Below are positions 45,197 through 56,956 of a stretch of DNA of 64,000 nt, piece after piece. The stretch comes from Methanobacteriaceae archaeon (GTDB lineage: Archaea; Methanobacteriota; Methanobacteria; Methanobacteriales; Methanobacteriaceae). Location: NCBI GenBank assembly GCA_030656015.1, contig JAUSNX010000014.1:124001-188000 (forward strand), given 5' to 3'. Under the pieces are notes generated by a model, which made no database searches, was not told the origin of the DNA, and saw only the letters and a program-made list of their open reading frames with translations. The position numbers and the translations under genes are program-made. Each line of letters opens with the position of its first letter. Position 1 is the stretch's first letter.

Positions 45197-45775
45197 ATGT
45201 GTGGAGACGATGAATTTAAAAAGCTCGAAGAAGAGCTAAAGAAAAAAAAGTCCCTGCTTGATGAGAAAGAAACGTCACTTCAGGAAGCTCTTGATAAACT
45301 GGAAGAAATGGAAGAAACACTCTCAGAAAAAGAAAAAGGCTTGGAAGAAAAAGACGAAAAGATAGCAGAATATGTATCTCACATGCAGCGCCTGCAGGCT
45401 GATTTTGAAAATTACAAAAAACACACTGAAAAGCAGCAATCCCAGACCATTGATTATGCCAATGAAGGGCTGATCTTGAAGATACTGGACGTTTACCAGG
45501 ATTTTGAGCGCGCCTTAAATACGTGTGAAACCGCAGAAGAACTGAGAGAAGGCCTGGAAATAATTTACAGTAAACTTAAAAACACCCTGGAAAAGGAAGG
45601 CCTGGTGGAAATTTCAGCCCAGGGAGAAAAATTCGATCCATTCCAGCATGAAGCCCTTATGGCTGAAAATAATGAAGATTATGAAAGTGGAATGGTTATT
45701 GAAGAGCTAGCCAAAGGATACACCTTAAAAGATAAGGTAATTAAATATTCCATGGTAAAAGTCTGTAAAAAATGA
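45197..45775 (+). CDS. grpE: Nucleotide exchange factor GrpE
   Basis: GrpE releases ADP from DnaK. The 192 residues start at the ATG at 45197, with GGTGA upstream; a GTG 15 bases earlier is in frame but overlaps no ribosome site. The N-terminal 70 residues are a long charged coiled coil, followed by [15 protein letters not shown] and the four-helix part, then the beta domain ending GFTLKDK-like ([17 protein letters not shown]). First gene of the grpE-dnaK-dnaJ cluster, with 141 bp to dnaK. Confidence 0.94.
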   Translation: MCGDDEFKKLEEELKKKKSLLDEKETSLQEALDKLEEMEETLSEKEKGLEEKDEKIAEYVSHMQRLQADFENYKKHTEKQQSQTIDYANEGLILKILDVYQDFERALNTCETAEELREGLEIIYSKLKNTLEKEGLVEISAQGEKFDPFQHEALMAENNEDYESGMVIEELAKGYTLKDKVIKYSMVKVCKK

Positions 45776-45916
45776 AAAAGGCAAAAATAATGGCTTTTGA
45801 ATAAATTTAAGATATTTAAATAAATTTAACAAAATTAAGATTTATTATATAAAAATTTCCAAAAATAAGGATAAATTAAAGTTAATATAAATTTTTAAGA
45901 GTTAGAGGTGAAATTT

Positions 45917-47791
<1,875 letters not shown>

Positions 47792-48196
47792 TCAATAGGT
47801 CAAAAATTGAAGAATTAAATTAGCAAGAGAAATAGAAATTTTGATAAATAAAAGTTAAAATTAGTGATATTCATTAAATCTTACTTGGTTTTATCTTAAT
47901 TCTATTATTCTCATATTCAATTTTTTTTTACTTATAAAAAATCAACAGTTATTTGAATCCACTTATTAAAATTCATTAAATCATTTCATTATATAATCTC
48001 AGAGCATGTATTTTAAAATAATTTTAATTTAATCTATAAATCTTAATAAACTTTAATTACTATTCACACTAATTTATTCATTATAAATTAAGAATTTAAA
48101 ATAATTTAAAATTCATTAACTGAATCATTATGAAGTTATTATACTGATTTTATTATCAATATTCCAACATCAATCTAATCTAAGGTGAAAAATACA
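47792..48196. other. AT-rich spacer between dnaK and dnaJ
   Basis: 405 bases of almost pure A/T without a protein gene on either strand. A run of eight T (near 47922-47930) may serve as a terminator for dnaK. The length suggests that dnaJ has its own promoter, though no box stands out among many TATA-like sequences. Confidence 0.45.
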
Positions 48197-49339
48197 ATGG
48201 CAGAAAAGCGTGACTATTATGAGGTTCTAGGCGTAGAGAAAGGAGCCGATAAAAAAGATATTAAAAAGGCCTACCGAAAACTGGCCATGAAGTACCACCC
48301 CGATGTAAGTGAAGATCCAGAAGCATCAGATAAATTTAAAGAACTCAGTGAAGCATACGGTGTACTTTCTGATGAGGAAAAAAGAGGCACTTATGACCAG
48401 TACGGACATGCTGGAATGAATGGATTCTCCCAAGAAGACATATTCAACAATATAAACTTCGAAGACATATTCCGTGGATTTGGGGGTTTCGATGTGAACA
48501 ACATATTTGATATGTTTGGTTTTGGAGGAGGAAATAGAAGACATGGACCTCAAAAAGGAGCCGATGTTTACTACGACCTGGAAATAACATTAGAAGATGC
48601 TTTTAATGGATTAGAAACTGATATTCAAGTACCTCATACCAAAACCTGTCCCGTATGTGAAGGAAGTCGGGCAGAGCCCGGCACCAGTACTACCACTTGC
48701 CAGACTTGTGGAGGAAGTGGGCAGATTCGACAGGTAAATAATACTTTCCTGGGCCAGATGGTCAACATCCGACCATGTCATGAATGTCATGGAGAAGGAA
48801 CTATTGTAGAACACCCATGTAGCAATTGTCATGGACGGGGAATTGTTAAACAAAGCAGCAGCATCCACATTAAAGTCCCTCCAGGTGTGGAAACTGGTTC
48901 TCGTCTAAGAGTTAGTGGAGAAGGAGAAGTAGGTGCTCATAACGGCCCTGCCGGTGATTTATATGTAATGATGCATGTAAAAAATCACAAAATATTCCAA
49001 AGAGACGGAGCCAATATTTACCATGAAAAACCTATTAGTTTTGTTCAAGCATCTTTAGGAGATTCTGTTGAAGTCCCTACACTTGAAAAACCAATTGAAC
49101 TTAAAATACCTGCCGGGACTCAAAGTGAAACAACTTTCCGTCTTAAAGGTCAAGGCATGCCCCATCTAAGATGGAATGGAAAAGGAAACCTCTATGTTAA
49201 AGTTAAAGTGGTTACTCCTCGTAAGTTAAGCACAAAACAAAAAGAGCTCTTACAGCAGTTCGCTGACATAAGTGGAGAAGAAATTCATAATGCAGATAAG
49301 GGTTTTTTTGATAAGGTAAAAGATGCTATCAATCACTAG
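48197..49339 (+). CDS. dnaJ: Chaperone protein DnaJ (Hsp40)
   Basis: DnaJ delivers substrates to DnaK and stimulates its ATPase. The 380 residues start at the ATG at 48197, preceded by AAGGTGA. The J domain holds [16 protein letters not shown] with the essential HPD, followed by a Gly/Phe region ([18 protein letters not shown]). Four zinc-binding repeats come next (CPVCEGS, CQTCGGS, CHECHGE, CSNCHGR), then the two C-terminal peptide-binding domains. It is a complete type I DnaJ. Confidence 0.97.
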   Translation: MAEKRDYYEVLGVEKGADKKDIKKAYRKLAMKYHPDVSEDPEASDKFKELSEAYGVLSDEEKRGTYDQYGHAGMNGFSQEDIFNNINFEDIFRGFGGFDVNNIFDMFGFGGGNRRHGPQKGADVYYDLEITLEDAFNGLETDIQVPHTKTCPVCEGSRAEPGTSTTTCQTCGGSGQIRQVNNTFLGQMVNIRPCHECHGEGTIVEHPCSNCHGRGIVKQSSSIHIKVPPGVETGSRLRVSGEGEVGAHNGPAGDLYVMMHVKNHKIFQRDGANIYHEKPISFVQASLGDSVEVPTLEKPIELKIPAGTQSETTFRLKGQGMPHLRWNGKGNLYVKVKVVTPRKLSTKQKELLQQFADISGEEIHNADKGFFDKVKDAINH

Positions 49340-49499
49340 GCCATATGCATGGTTTGGTGATTAATTAAATCACATTAAAATCAAAAATACTTATTTTATT
49401 ATTTGTTATTTTAATTTAAATAGAATTGAATGGAAAATTTATGTCATTGGATCAATAGAGACACATAGAAGTTAACTTCAGTGCACTTAAATCAAATTT

Positions 49500-50186
49500 T
49501 CAATGAATTCCATTAATTTTTTTATTAATTTTTATTAATTTTCCATTTTCTAAGATAAATGAAGAGTCTAAATATTTATCAAAATTAGAGTCATTATCAT
49601 CAGATAGAATTATAATAGATGTTTCATTCTTTATTTTATGGAATAATTCCATTAATTTAATGGTTTTTTCATTATTTAGATCTCCAAAAGGCTCATCTGC
49701 TACTATTAAACTAGGTTCATTTACCAACGCCCTGGCCAGAGCAGTTTTCTGTTTATCAAAGTGAGTGAGACCATTAGGCAACATATCCTTTTTTTCGCTA
49801 AATTCTAGCAGTTCCATGACTTGAATGGCCTTTTGGTCATTTTTATTAATCATAGGGAGCATTATATTTTCTAAAGCAGTTAGATAAGGCATTAAGTTTC
49901 CCCATCGGAGCATAGTTCCTATTTTTTCCCTTCTCAAAACACTCCTTTTTGATAAAGATAAATCCAAAACAGCTTCATTATTTAAAAAAATATCTCCAGT
50001 AGTAGGTAGATCCATTAAAATTATTAAATGAAATAAAGTTGTTTTTCCAGACCCTGCCGGTCCAGTAATCATATTCAAAGAATTTTTTTGGACTTTGAAA
50101 TTAACTTCACTGAGTGCTATTAACTTCATTTCAGCATCATCATATTCTTTATGAACATCCTTAAATTCTAAAACTGACCTATCCAT
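49500..50186 (-). CDS. ABC transporter ATP-binding protein (LolD/FtsE-like) with degenerate motifs
   Basis: 228 residues. Walker A GPAGSGKTTLFHL and Walker B LIVADEPFGDLN are intact. However, the signature expected as LSGGQ reads GLTHFDKQKTALARAL, and the H-loop histidine is replaced in IIILSDDNDSN. It overlaps the upstream permease gene by 8 bp, forming an FtsX/MacB-type pair. With these changes ATP hydrolysis may be weak or absent, as in some mechanotransmission systems, or the pair may be decaying. Confidence 0.85.
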   Translation of the reverse strand: MDRSVLEFKDVHKEYDDAEMKLIALSEVNFKVQKNSLNMITGPAGSGKTTLFHLIILMDLPTTGDIFLNNEAVLDLSLSKRSVLRREKIGTMLRWGNLMPYLTALENIMLPMINKNDQKAIQVMELLEFSEKKDMLPNGLTHFDKQKTALARALVNEPSLIVADEPFGDLNNEKTIKLMELFHKIKNETSIIILSDDNDSNFDKYLDSSFILENGKLIKINKKINGIH

Positions 50187-50889
50187 GTCTTAAAACCTCG
50201 TTTGGATCGTTTTTAGTATGGAACCAGACTGAAAATAAAGCAATTAGGGCACTTAAAATGACCGTGAGTATAATAACTAATATAGGTAGCCACCATGGCA
50301 AAATAACGGAAATAGAAATTATTTTAACAAAATTAGTGGCTGCAAAAATAACTAGTGACCCCAGAATAGTTCCCACCACTGCACCTAAAAGCCCCAATAA
50401 AGCTGCTTCTAATAAATGGGTCGCAGCAACTTGAAAGGTAGTAAATCCCATTAATTTTAGTAGAGCTATTTCTCTTCGTCTTTCCACAAGATTCATATCC
50501 ATAGCATAAGTTATTCCAAAAATACCAACTAAAAATACTAAACTGGCCAATATATCCACCAGATAAATGAGATTAGTTAAAACCTGGCTAATGAAACCTG
50601 TAGCTTGAGAATTATTGAAATTCAAGCCAACAGTAGTGTTAAAAAAGTTTGTAACATTATTGAGCAATTCTTCACTAGTTAAGTTCAGATTTGATGTCTT
50701 ATTAGTAGTTTGATTGGAAATTAAATTATTATCGATTGGTTGTTCTTCCTTTAAAAAAGTCTTCATTCCAATTCCAGAACTTAAAAGTAAAAGTAGAATT
50801 ATAACACCAAATGCAATTCGAATAATGGTAGAAAAATTTCTCCATTTATTCCGGCGTAAATTTTTATAAGAAAGTCTATAGATTCCCAT
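50179..50889 (-). CDS. ABC transporter permease, FtsX/MacB family
   Basis: 236 residues with four membrane helices: one near 25-45 after the YKNLRRNKWRN coupling start, a polar outer domain of only about 65 residues rich in Asn/Thr, then three helices from about 108. The cytoplasmic ERRREIALLKLMGFTTFQV segment is the FtsX family hallmark. The outer domain is much shorter than in MacB. It pairs with the adjacent ATPase. Substrate or signal unknown. Confidence 0.87.
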   Translation of the reverse strand: MGIYRLSYKNLRRNKWRNFSTIIRIAFGVIILLLLLSSGIGMKTFLKEEQPIDNNLISNQTTNKTSNLNLTSEELLNNVTNFFNTTVGLNFNNSQATGFISQVLTNLIYLVDILASLVFLVGIFGITYAMDMNLVERRREIALLKLMGFTTFQVAATHLLEAALLGLLGAVVGTILGSLVIFAATNFVKIISISVILPWWLPILVIILTVILSALIALFSVWFHTKNDPNEVLRHG

Positions 50890-51100
50890 TTTGTTCTTAT
50901 TTCATTTTAGTAAAAACTAATAAAAATACATTGTGCTGAAAATCCTATTGTTCTTATTTTTATTAAAAGTTGATAAATGCCTGGCTTTAAATTAATTTTT
51001 AATAAGTTAATATTTCCAATAAGTTTCTAAATGAAAATTATTTTATGAAAATAAGGCATATATTTATTAAAAGATTTATTAAAAGAATGGATGTGTTAAT

Positions 51101-51343
51101 ATGGATGATAAATTATCTAATGTTCCAAATACTCCTGAAAATAGAGATAAATGCCTATGTCCAGGATGTCCTGCATACAATGCATGCATGGAAAGTAAAA
51201 AAGAAATTTTGTATTGTAGTACTGGAGCGACCAGTTGTAAACTTGAAAAATGGGGTTGTCATTGCCCTCGCTGCCCAGTACAGCTAGAATATAAAATGGT
51301 TGGTCTCTTTTACTGTGAGAAAGGTGCTTTTAAAATTGATTGA
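51101..51343 (+). CDS. DUF2769 cysteine-rich protein
   Basis: 80 residues carrying nine cysteines: CLCPGCPAYNAC near 18-29, YCSTGATSCK near 39-48, GCHCPRCPV near 52-60, and YC near 70. The pattern matches DUF2769, a small family common in methanogens that probably binds iron-sulfur clusters or metal. It is monocistronic, with RNase P RNA convergent downstream. An overlapping frame from 51045 is a shadow. Function is unknown. Confidence 0.85.
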   Translation: MDDKLSNVPNTPENRDKCLCPGCPAYNACMESKKEILYCSTGATSCKLEKWGCHCPRCPVQLEYKMVGLFYCEKGAFKID

Positions 51344-51409
51344 ATAATTAAAAAAATAGCATTTGAAATAATATTATAAATTTAATTAATAAAACCTATT
51401 TTAGAGTTT

Positions 51410-51733
51410 GAGTGATGGCATGCCGGGAGTAACCCACTTTCTGTTTCAGCAGCATTCATCTAGGCGGACTACCTCTGCCTCGTACAGTTAGTCACCAGCA
51501 GCATTTGCCCTTGCATCCCACGGATTGGCCGTTTCACCGTTCCTTTTAATGTCGTTCAACTTTTTCGAGAAAGCATCATGTTCATTCATTAAAAGACGTG
51601 TCGTTTCTGCTCCAGAGTCTAACTTCTCAGCAAGTACCTCACAGTACCGCGGTTCTGTATGATGAGTGGAGTTTCCTCAATTTAAACCCTAAAAAAAGGG
51701 AAACCGGTGGCTGCTCTTCGGCTTGCCATCAAA
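51410..51733 (-). ncRNA. rnpB: RNase P RNA (archaeal type)
   Basis: The catalytic RNA of RNase P removes 5' leaders from tRNA precursors. Read on the minus strand, the ends pair as P1: TGATGGCA (51731-51724) with TGCCATCA (51420-51413). Conserved elements follow in order: GAGGAAACTCC, ACAGAACCGC, GGTGAAACGGCC, GATGCAAGGGCAAA and, near the 3' end, AACAGAAAGTGGGTTAC. The roughly 320-base length is normal. Exact ends are approximate. It is convergent with the DUF2769 gene. Confidence 0.88.
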
Positions 51734-51931
51734 TAATTAAATATACTATCAATCCTTTTTTATAATATAAAAATCTATTTGTTGAGTTCACTTAGTATGA
51801 AGTATAATATCAACAAAATAAATTGATACTTAATAAATTTAATAATATTTCATTTCATTTTAGATTAATTGTGTTTTTGTGAAAAAGTGCATTAGAGCTT
51901 CTTTTATATGCTTTAATTATCATTTTTATAA

Positions 51932-52040
51932 TCATGAGAGGATTTGATATTTTTAATTTCCTTGGGTAACATACACTACAATTCTGGTTTGCCCCCAATC
52001 AAGCCAATATTGTAAGGATTTATATTAATCCTCTCATTTA
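51932..52040 (+). ncRNA. Candidate structured non-coding RNA with its own TATA box
   Basis: An 11-bp perfect inverted repeat, ATGAGAGGATT (51934-51944) and AATCCTCTCAT (52027-52037), closes a 104-base element. Inside is a second stem, ACAAT-GGTTTG (51978-51991) with CAAGCC-ATTGT (52000-52013), having one internal loop, one G-U pair and a C-rich terminal loop. AGGATT (52015-52020) can alternatively pair with AATCCT (52027-52032), competing with the closing stem. TTTATATG at 51903-51910 would start transcription near 51933, at the element's edge. No known RNA family was recognised. Confidence 0.5.
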
Positions 52041-52311
52041 TCAAAATAATGCTAATTAAATTAAATAAACTAGTAATTAACCTGAAAAAAGATTTATAAA
52101 ACAATTAAATTCAGGAATTATTTTTATATTTTAATAATAATTTTTATTAATAGAAAATTACAAATTAATTAATAAGACTCATTAATTTATCTTAATTAAT
52201 CATGATTAGTAATTTATAATTCATAATTATACTAAATCATCATTCATTGAATTTAAAAATATTGAAAGAGATGGTATATTAAATTGTAAAATGTGATAAT
52301 AGGGGGATATT

Positions 52312-53055
52312 ATGACAGAAAACGTTTTGATAGTGGAAGATGATGGTATTTTTGCTATAGAACTACAGAAAAAAATTAAATCTTGGGGATATGAAGTTCC
52401 TAAGATTGCTTTATCGGGAAAAGAAGCTTTGAAAAGAGTCGAATATAAAAATACTGATTTAGTAATTATGGACATATCTCTTAAAGGGGAATTAGATGGC
52501 ATTAGTGCTGCAAAAGCCATTGAAGATCAATTTAAAATTCCTATTGTTTTTTATAGTTCACATAACGATGATGAACTTTTAAATAAAATTAAAACTTTTA
52601 AAAATGGTGATTTTGTTAGCAAAACCTGCAGAGATGAGGATTTAAAGTCGAGCATTGAAAATCTTCTTAAAAAAGGTGGCACCATGGAAAAAACAGCCGA
52701 AAATTTTCAGAATATTTCAGAATATAATATAGATATCAAAGAAGGATTGGGAGATTATTATAAAGCCCACGAAATAATTGAAAAAGAATTCAAAAAACTG
52801 GAAGATAGTTTTTCAAAAGTTTATGGTGAGTCCGTATCTCAAGAAAGAGAAATTGAACGCCTTAAAAAAGCTGAAGAGAAGTATATGAATATCATATCTG
52901 AAAAAGACAACAAACTGGCAGAACTGGGAAAAGTTCAAAGATCTCTAGAAGAAAAAATAAATCAGCACAAAAAAAGACATCAAAAGCTGTTAAAAGAAAC
53001 TGAAGACCTTAAAAAACATATGAACTCTATGGTGTCCATTTTAAATGGAGAATAG
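52312..53055 (+). CDS. Response regulator receiver protein with C-terminal coiled coil
   Basis: 247 residues. The receiver domain (1-118) has the acidic pair at Glu9-Asp10-Asp11 (VLIVEDDGIF), the phosphoacceptor Asp54 in VIMDISLKGELDGISAA, and the conserved Ser/Lys positions in VFYSSHNDD and FVSKTC. Residues 125-247 are a long coiled coil without a DNA-binding domain, so the output is probably protein contact. GGGGGAT precedes the ATG. No histidine kinase is adjacent; a truncated receiver-PAS gene converges on it. Confidence 0.87.
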   Translation: MTENVLIVEDDGIFAIELQKKIKSWGYEVPKIALSGKEALKRVEYKNTDLVIMDISLKGELDGISAAKAIEDQFKIPIVFYSSHNDDELLNKIKTFKNGDFVSKTCRDEDLKSSIENLLKKGGTMEKTAENFQNISEYNIDIKEGLGDYYKAHEIIEKEFKKLEDSFSKVYGESVSQEREIERLKKAEEKYMNIISEKDNKLAELGKVQRSLEEKINQHKKRHQKLLKETEDLKKHMNSMVSILNGE

Positions 53056-53091
53056 TTTATTAACTCCCATTATTTTATTAAAATTAGCAAT

Positions 53092-53697
53092 TTATTCTAA
53101 TAAAATTTCGGTAATAATACCATCAAAGTATTTCAACTTTCCTTCCAGGCCAAATACAGGTTCACATTTTTCATGAATTGATTTAATATCTCCTTTTTTA
53201 GTTTCAATTTCATAATTCAATGAAAACCCTTTTTTAGAGTTTATTAGTCGTTTAATATGTTCAGACATATCCTTTTTATTTTTTCTGATAATTAAGGGCA
53301 TTAAAAATAATATTTCATTATTATTTAGCTCGTCTAATGAAAAACCCGTGATATACTCAATTCGATCATTGAATAGAGTTATTTCTGAGTATCCACTTTC
53401 ATCGACATATATACGATAAACAATTGCGGGAATATTTTCTAAGACACTTTTATATTTTTTTGCATCTTTTAGTAATTTGGCATTTTTATGAGATTCAATT
53501 GCCATTTCAATCGTAAATTTAAGTTCTTCCTCATTAAAAGGCTTATTCATATATCTGAATGCACTAGTAGACCTCGATTTCTTGATAGTATTCACATCAG
53601 CATACATAGACAAATAGATTACTGGAACATCAATTATCTCATGGATTCTTTGAGTTGTCTCAATTCCATCCATATCTCCCGCTAATCCAATATCCAT
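53092..53697 (-). CDS. N-terminally truncated receiver-PAS protein (probable pseudogene)
   Basis: The frame starts at an ATG inside a receiver domain, at the phosphoacceptor strand LILMDIGLAGDMDGIE. The same frame continues upstream to about 53783 and encodes YLDALEKVVELKPDLILM, but the first 40 or so receiver residues with the acidic pocket are missing and no start codon exists there. Downstream is a complete PAS domain (SVLENIPAIVYRIYVDESG; SLNYEIETKKGDIKSI). The 5' end has evidently been lost beside the divergent gene at 53815. As it stands it cannot be phosphorylated normally. Confidence 0.65.
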   Translation of the reverse strand: MDIGLAGDMDGIETTQRIHEIIDVPVIYLSMYADVNTIKKSRSTSAFRYMNKPFNEEELKFTIEMAIESHKNAKLLKDAKKYKSVLENIPAIVYRIYVDESGYSEITLFNDRIEYITGFSLDELNNNEILFLMPLIIRKNKKDMSEHIKRLINSKKGFSLNYEIETKKGDIKSIHEKCEPVFGLEGKLKYFDGIITEILLE

Positions 53698-53814
53698 TAA
53701 TATTAAATCCGGCTTTAATTCAACTACTTTTTCTAAAGCATCTAGGTATAAATGAAAAAAATTTGGTAATAAATGTATTGTGATATGTTTTCATTCAAAA
53801 TTAAGGTGTTTATA

Positions 53815-54309
53815 GTGAAAAGGGTAACAATAGCAATTGATTCAGATGTAGATCTGAAATTCAGAAAAAAAGCATCTCAGAAGTATCAATTTGAGAAAGG
53901 TTGGTACAGTAATGCAGTAGCAGATGCCATGAAAGATTGGGCAGAAAGCGATAGTGAGTCCATTGCAAACCATAGTTCTATAGCAAATTATCTTAACCCT
54001 GAAATTTGGGAAAATTTAAAATTGGAACTTAATTTAGATAAAGAAAACCCTTTTAAGAATCTGGAGAGCATAATAAATCAATTCGGGCCTGAAAGTGAAC
54101 ATCACTTAAAAATTGACCGTGCAGATAATAATATAATTGTTAAATTAGAAAATAAAACTGATTTTGATATTGAGGCTAATTTAAAGTCTTTAATAATACT
54201 TCACTTAATTTTATATGTTATTATCTCTTCCTTGGAAAAAACTACACATAAAAAATACAAAATCATAGGTACTGGTCAGATTCCAGAATTATATATTAAA
54301 AAAGTATAG
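53815..54309 (+). CDS. Ribbon-helix-helix-like protein with unknown C-terminal domain
   Basis: 164 residues from the GTG at 53815, six bases after AAGGTG; an ATG at 53773 is in frame but has no ribosome site. The start MKRVTIAIDSDVDLKFRKK and helix pair up to MKDWAES fit a ribbon-helix-helix DNA-binding module. The rest has HHLKIDRADNNIIVKLEN and a hydrophobic helix (LIILHLILYVIISSL) and matches no domain I know. It lies where the truncated receiver gene lost its 5' end. Confidence 0.65.
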   Translation: MKRVTIAIDSDVDLKFRKKASQKYQFEKGWYSNAVADAMKDWAESDSESIANHSSIANYLNPEIWENLKLELNLDKENPFKNLESIINQFGPESEHHLKIDRADNNIIVKLENKTDFDIEANLKSLIILHLILYVIISSLEKTTHKKYKIIGTGQIPELYIKKV

Positions 54310-54422
54310 TGTTATTCTTAAACTAACAATTATATATATTTAAAAAATTTAAAATTAATAAATAAACAGGAAATCCGGATTAAAATTATAAATACTTAAT
54401 TTTAAATTAATTATAAAAAGAA

Positions 54423-54498
<76 letters not shown>

Positions 54499-54643
54499 TA
54501 ACTAAACATTAGTGGTATTCCTATATAAAGGTTTCCCTCAATTTTCCAAAATAAATAAAAATATCCTTATTTTATTGAATTTCATAATTAATTTTTGTTT
54601 GAGAAAATAGAAAAAAAGTTATACAAATATATATTCCAAACAT

Positions 54644-54675
54644 GAAAAATAGAAAAATAGAAAAATAGAAAAATG
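54644..54675. repeat. Four-unit 8-bp tandem repeat
   Basis: GAAAAATA is repeated head to tail at 54644, 54652, 54660 and 54668, the last unit ending in G. It lies between the initiator tRNA and the coiled-coil gene pair, in otherwise AT-rich sequence. This is probably slippage-prone simple sequence without function. Confidence 0.6.
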
Positions 54676-54712
54676 ACAGCTTATCACTATTAATTTAGCT
54701 TAATCTGTTGAC

Positions 54713-55216
54713 TTAAGGAGAAGATTTCTCTTCTTCAACTCCTTCTAGATTTTTAAGCCGATTATCCAGTGAATCCATTTTTTTATTAGTGTAACCCCTA
54801 TACTCATTGAATCTATGTTCTAATTCATCAATATTGCGAGTAACTACATCCATTCTTTTTTCAAGGCCATCCACATCAGTTTTAGTTGCCAAATCCCAGT
54901 CTTTAATTAATTCATCGCTTTTCTCATCTAAAAAAGCATCAATTCTGTTGGAAAGAACATCAGTGCTAATAGGAACCTCTTTAACTTTTCCCATTATTTT
55001 ATCACCCATTCCGGACATTTTTTCCCCTACACCCGCTGTTTTTTGTCCCATTGCAGACATAGACTCATGACCCCCACCAACACGATCTCCAAACTCATAT
55101 ACTTGACTTTTAAATTTACCAACACTGGCATTGTTAGAATTTTGTAAATAATAATAAAATAGTACTACAATCGCTCCGGCCAATACAAGAATTGCCAGTA
55201 ATGATATAGCATCCAT
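54713..55216 (-). CDS. Membrane-anchored coiled-coil protein
   Basis: 167 residues. Residues 4-24 form a membrane helix (LLAILVLAGAIVVLFYYYL), followed by a Gly/Met/Ser-rich linker (SMSAMGQKTAGVGEKMSGMG). A long helix-forming region follows (about 85-160, with NIDELEHRF and MDSLDNRLKNLE heptads). It is the second gene of a two-gene leftward operon, starting 2 bp after its neighbour's stop. Both have the same plan, so they may form a heteromeric membrane-tethered coiled coil. Function unknown. Confidence 0.75.
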   Translation of the reverse strand: MDAISLLAILVLAGAIVVLFYYYLQNSNNASVGKFKSQVYEFGDRVGGGHESMSAMGQKTAGVGEKMSGMGDKIMGKVKEVPISTDVLSNRIDAFLDEKSDELIKDWDLATKTDVDGLEKRMDVVTRNIDELEHRFNEYRGYTNKKMDSLDNRLKNLEGVEEEKSSP

Positions 55217-55218
55217 TT

Positions 55219-55647
55219 TTAGTCCCCTTTAACCTTTTTAATATTTTTATCTAGTTCTGATTCCTTATTCTCAATCTCATTGAGCATTTTCTGCAGTTTC
55301 TTGAACTCGGTTTGGGCTTCTAATCTAGCCAATCTCTCACTTATTTCAGTATGGAGATAACCAATTTCAGCCATTAATTCCGAAGTACCTTGGCGAATAT
55401 TAATTAGGTTATCTTGCTGGTCTTTAGGTAATGGAATAGCAGTTTCCATTAATCTTTTAGATTCCATATCTTTTTCCACCAGAGATATCTTTTTGAGTTC
55501 TATTTGTTTATCCATGAGAATAGCATTATTCTGAGTTTCCCTAACTCTTCTCCATTGAATAACCACTACTACTATAGCTATTAATGCAATTACAGCAATT
55601 ATTAACAGAAAAATATTTTGTGGTATCGCAATCGTGCTTGAAGCCAT
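55219..55647 (-). CDS. Membrane-anchored coiled-coil protein
   Basis: 142 residues. A membrane helix occupies residues 10-28 ([19 protein letters not shown]), followed directly by a charged helical region: [19 protein letters not shown], then [18 protein letters not shown] and a Lys/Glu-rich end. GGAGGGAA precedes the ATG. It leads the operon with the similar gene that follows by 2 bp. No family is recognised; a cell-envelope scaffolding role is only a guess. Confidence 0.75.
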   Translation of the reverse strand: MASSTIAIPQNIFLLIIAVIALIAIVVVVIQWRRVRETQNNAILMDKQIELKKISLVEKDMESKRLMETAIPLPKDQQDNLINIRQGTSELMAEIGYLHTEISERLARLEAQTEFKKLQKMLNEIENKESELDKNIKKVKGD

Positions 55648-55933
55648 AATTTCCCTCCATTTATTTTTTGTATGGTATCATATATAAAAATTCTTATTTA
55701 TACTTAATTTCTAAGTCATGAATGATATAGTTTGTTTTTTTAAAAATTAGCTTATTTAAAGCACTTTGAAAGTAATTATTCTTGTGAATTATGCTTAAAA
55801 ATAAATCATTTGGAAAATGAAATAGTATAAATCTATTAAAGCATAACTAAAAAATATAAAAAGCAATATAAAAATTCTAATCTGATATATTCATATAAAT
55901 TCAATAATTATTAACTAATGAAATCGTGATCTT

Positions 55934-56860
55934 ATGATAGAATCCTATGAAAAAGCAGGAAAAATTGTTTCTCAAGTTAGAGAAGATGCATTGAAAATAA
56001 TTAAGGATGGACTACCAATAATAGACCTTGTAAATTTTGTAGAAAGTCAGATTATTCAAAAAGGAGGATTTCCTGCTTTTCCATGCAACGTGTCAATTAA
56101 TGAATTAACTGCACATTACACCTCCCCTCCCGGAGATGAAACTCTTATTAAATCTGGTGATCTAGTTAAACTAGATCTTGGAGCTCATATAAATGGTTAT
56201 ATCGCCGATAGTGCATCATCCATCCTAGTCGACGGATATCAAGATCTTAAAGAAGACCAATACAGTGAGAATCTAGCTCAAAAAAATCTTAAAATGATTG
56301 ATGCCTCGAGAGAAGCCTTAAACAATGCTATAAGTACCATAAGAGCCGGTGTAGAACTTGAAAAAATCGGCAAAGTGGTGGAAAATACCATACAAGATTA
56401 TGGTTTCAAACCTGTGGCCAATCTAACTGGACACAGTATGGAACAATGGATTCTCCACTCAGGGCTTTCTATTCCCAATATTGGAGAAAAAAATGGCCAT
56501 AAAATAGAAGAAGGAGATGTTTTAGCGGTGGAACCTTTTGCCACTGATGGGGTGGGGTATGTAACAGACATGCACCCCACATATATTTTCCGCTTCTTAC
56601 GCGACAGGCCCATGAGAATGTTGCACGCCAAAAAAGTCATGGGAACTATAAAATCAGAATATAAAATACTTCCATTCACTGAACGATGGCTTTTAGATTC
56701 ATTTGATGAAAAAAGACTTACTTCATCCATGAGAGTGTTAATTAAATCCAGGGCAATCTATCCCTACCATGTACTTAGAGAAAAAAGTGGGGCCTGGGTT
56801 TCTCAAGCAGAACACACTGTTATTGTTGAATCAGATGGATGTAAAATCATTACCGAATAA
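55934..56860 (+). CDS. map: Methionine aminopeptidase, type II
   Basis: This enzyme removes the initiator methionine from new proteins. The 308 residues have the pita-bread fold metal ligands in order: Asp in [16 protein letters not shown] (two Asp, near 83 and 94), His in [12 protein letters not shown] (near 158), Glu in AVEPFATDG (near 191) and the C-terminal Glu in [10 protein letters not shown] (near 289). The roughly 60-residue insert between the fourth and fifth ligands marks the type II (eukaryote/archaea) enzyme. It is monocistronic. Confidence 0.95.
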   Translation: MIESYEKAGKIVSQVREDALKIIKDGLPIIDLVNFVESQIIQKGGFPAFPCNVSINELTAHYTSPPGDETLIKSGDLVKLDLGAHINGYIADSASSILVDGYQDLKEDQYSENLAQKNLKMIDASREALNNAISTIRAGVELEKIGKVVENTIQDYGFKPVANLTGHSMEQWILHSGLSIPNIGEKNGHKIEEGDVLAVEPFATDGVGYVTDMHPTYIFRFLRDRPMRMLHAKKVMGTIKSEYKILPFTERWLLDSFDEKRLTSSMRVLIKSRAIYPYHVLREKSGAWVSQAEHTVIVESDGCKIITE

Positions 56861-56956
56861 AAATACTAAAAAATAGAATAGATAGTTGAGGAGTAGGAGT
56901 TATTATTACTACTCCATTTTTATCATACAAATCAATTCAAATAAAATATGGAGAAC

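Noticed and set aside
51045-51287. 80-codon frame starting before the DUF2769 gene
   Set aside because: It overlaps the cysteine-rich DUF2769 frame, has no family features and lacks a ribosome site.
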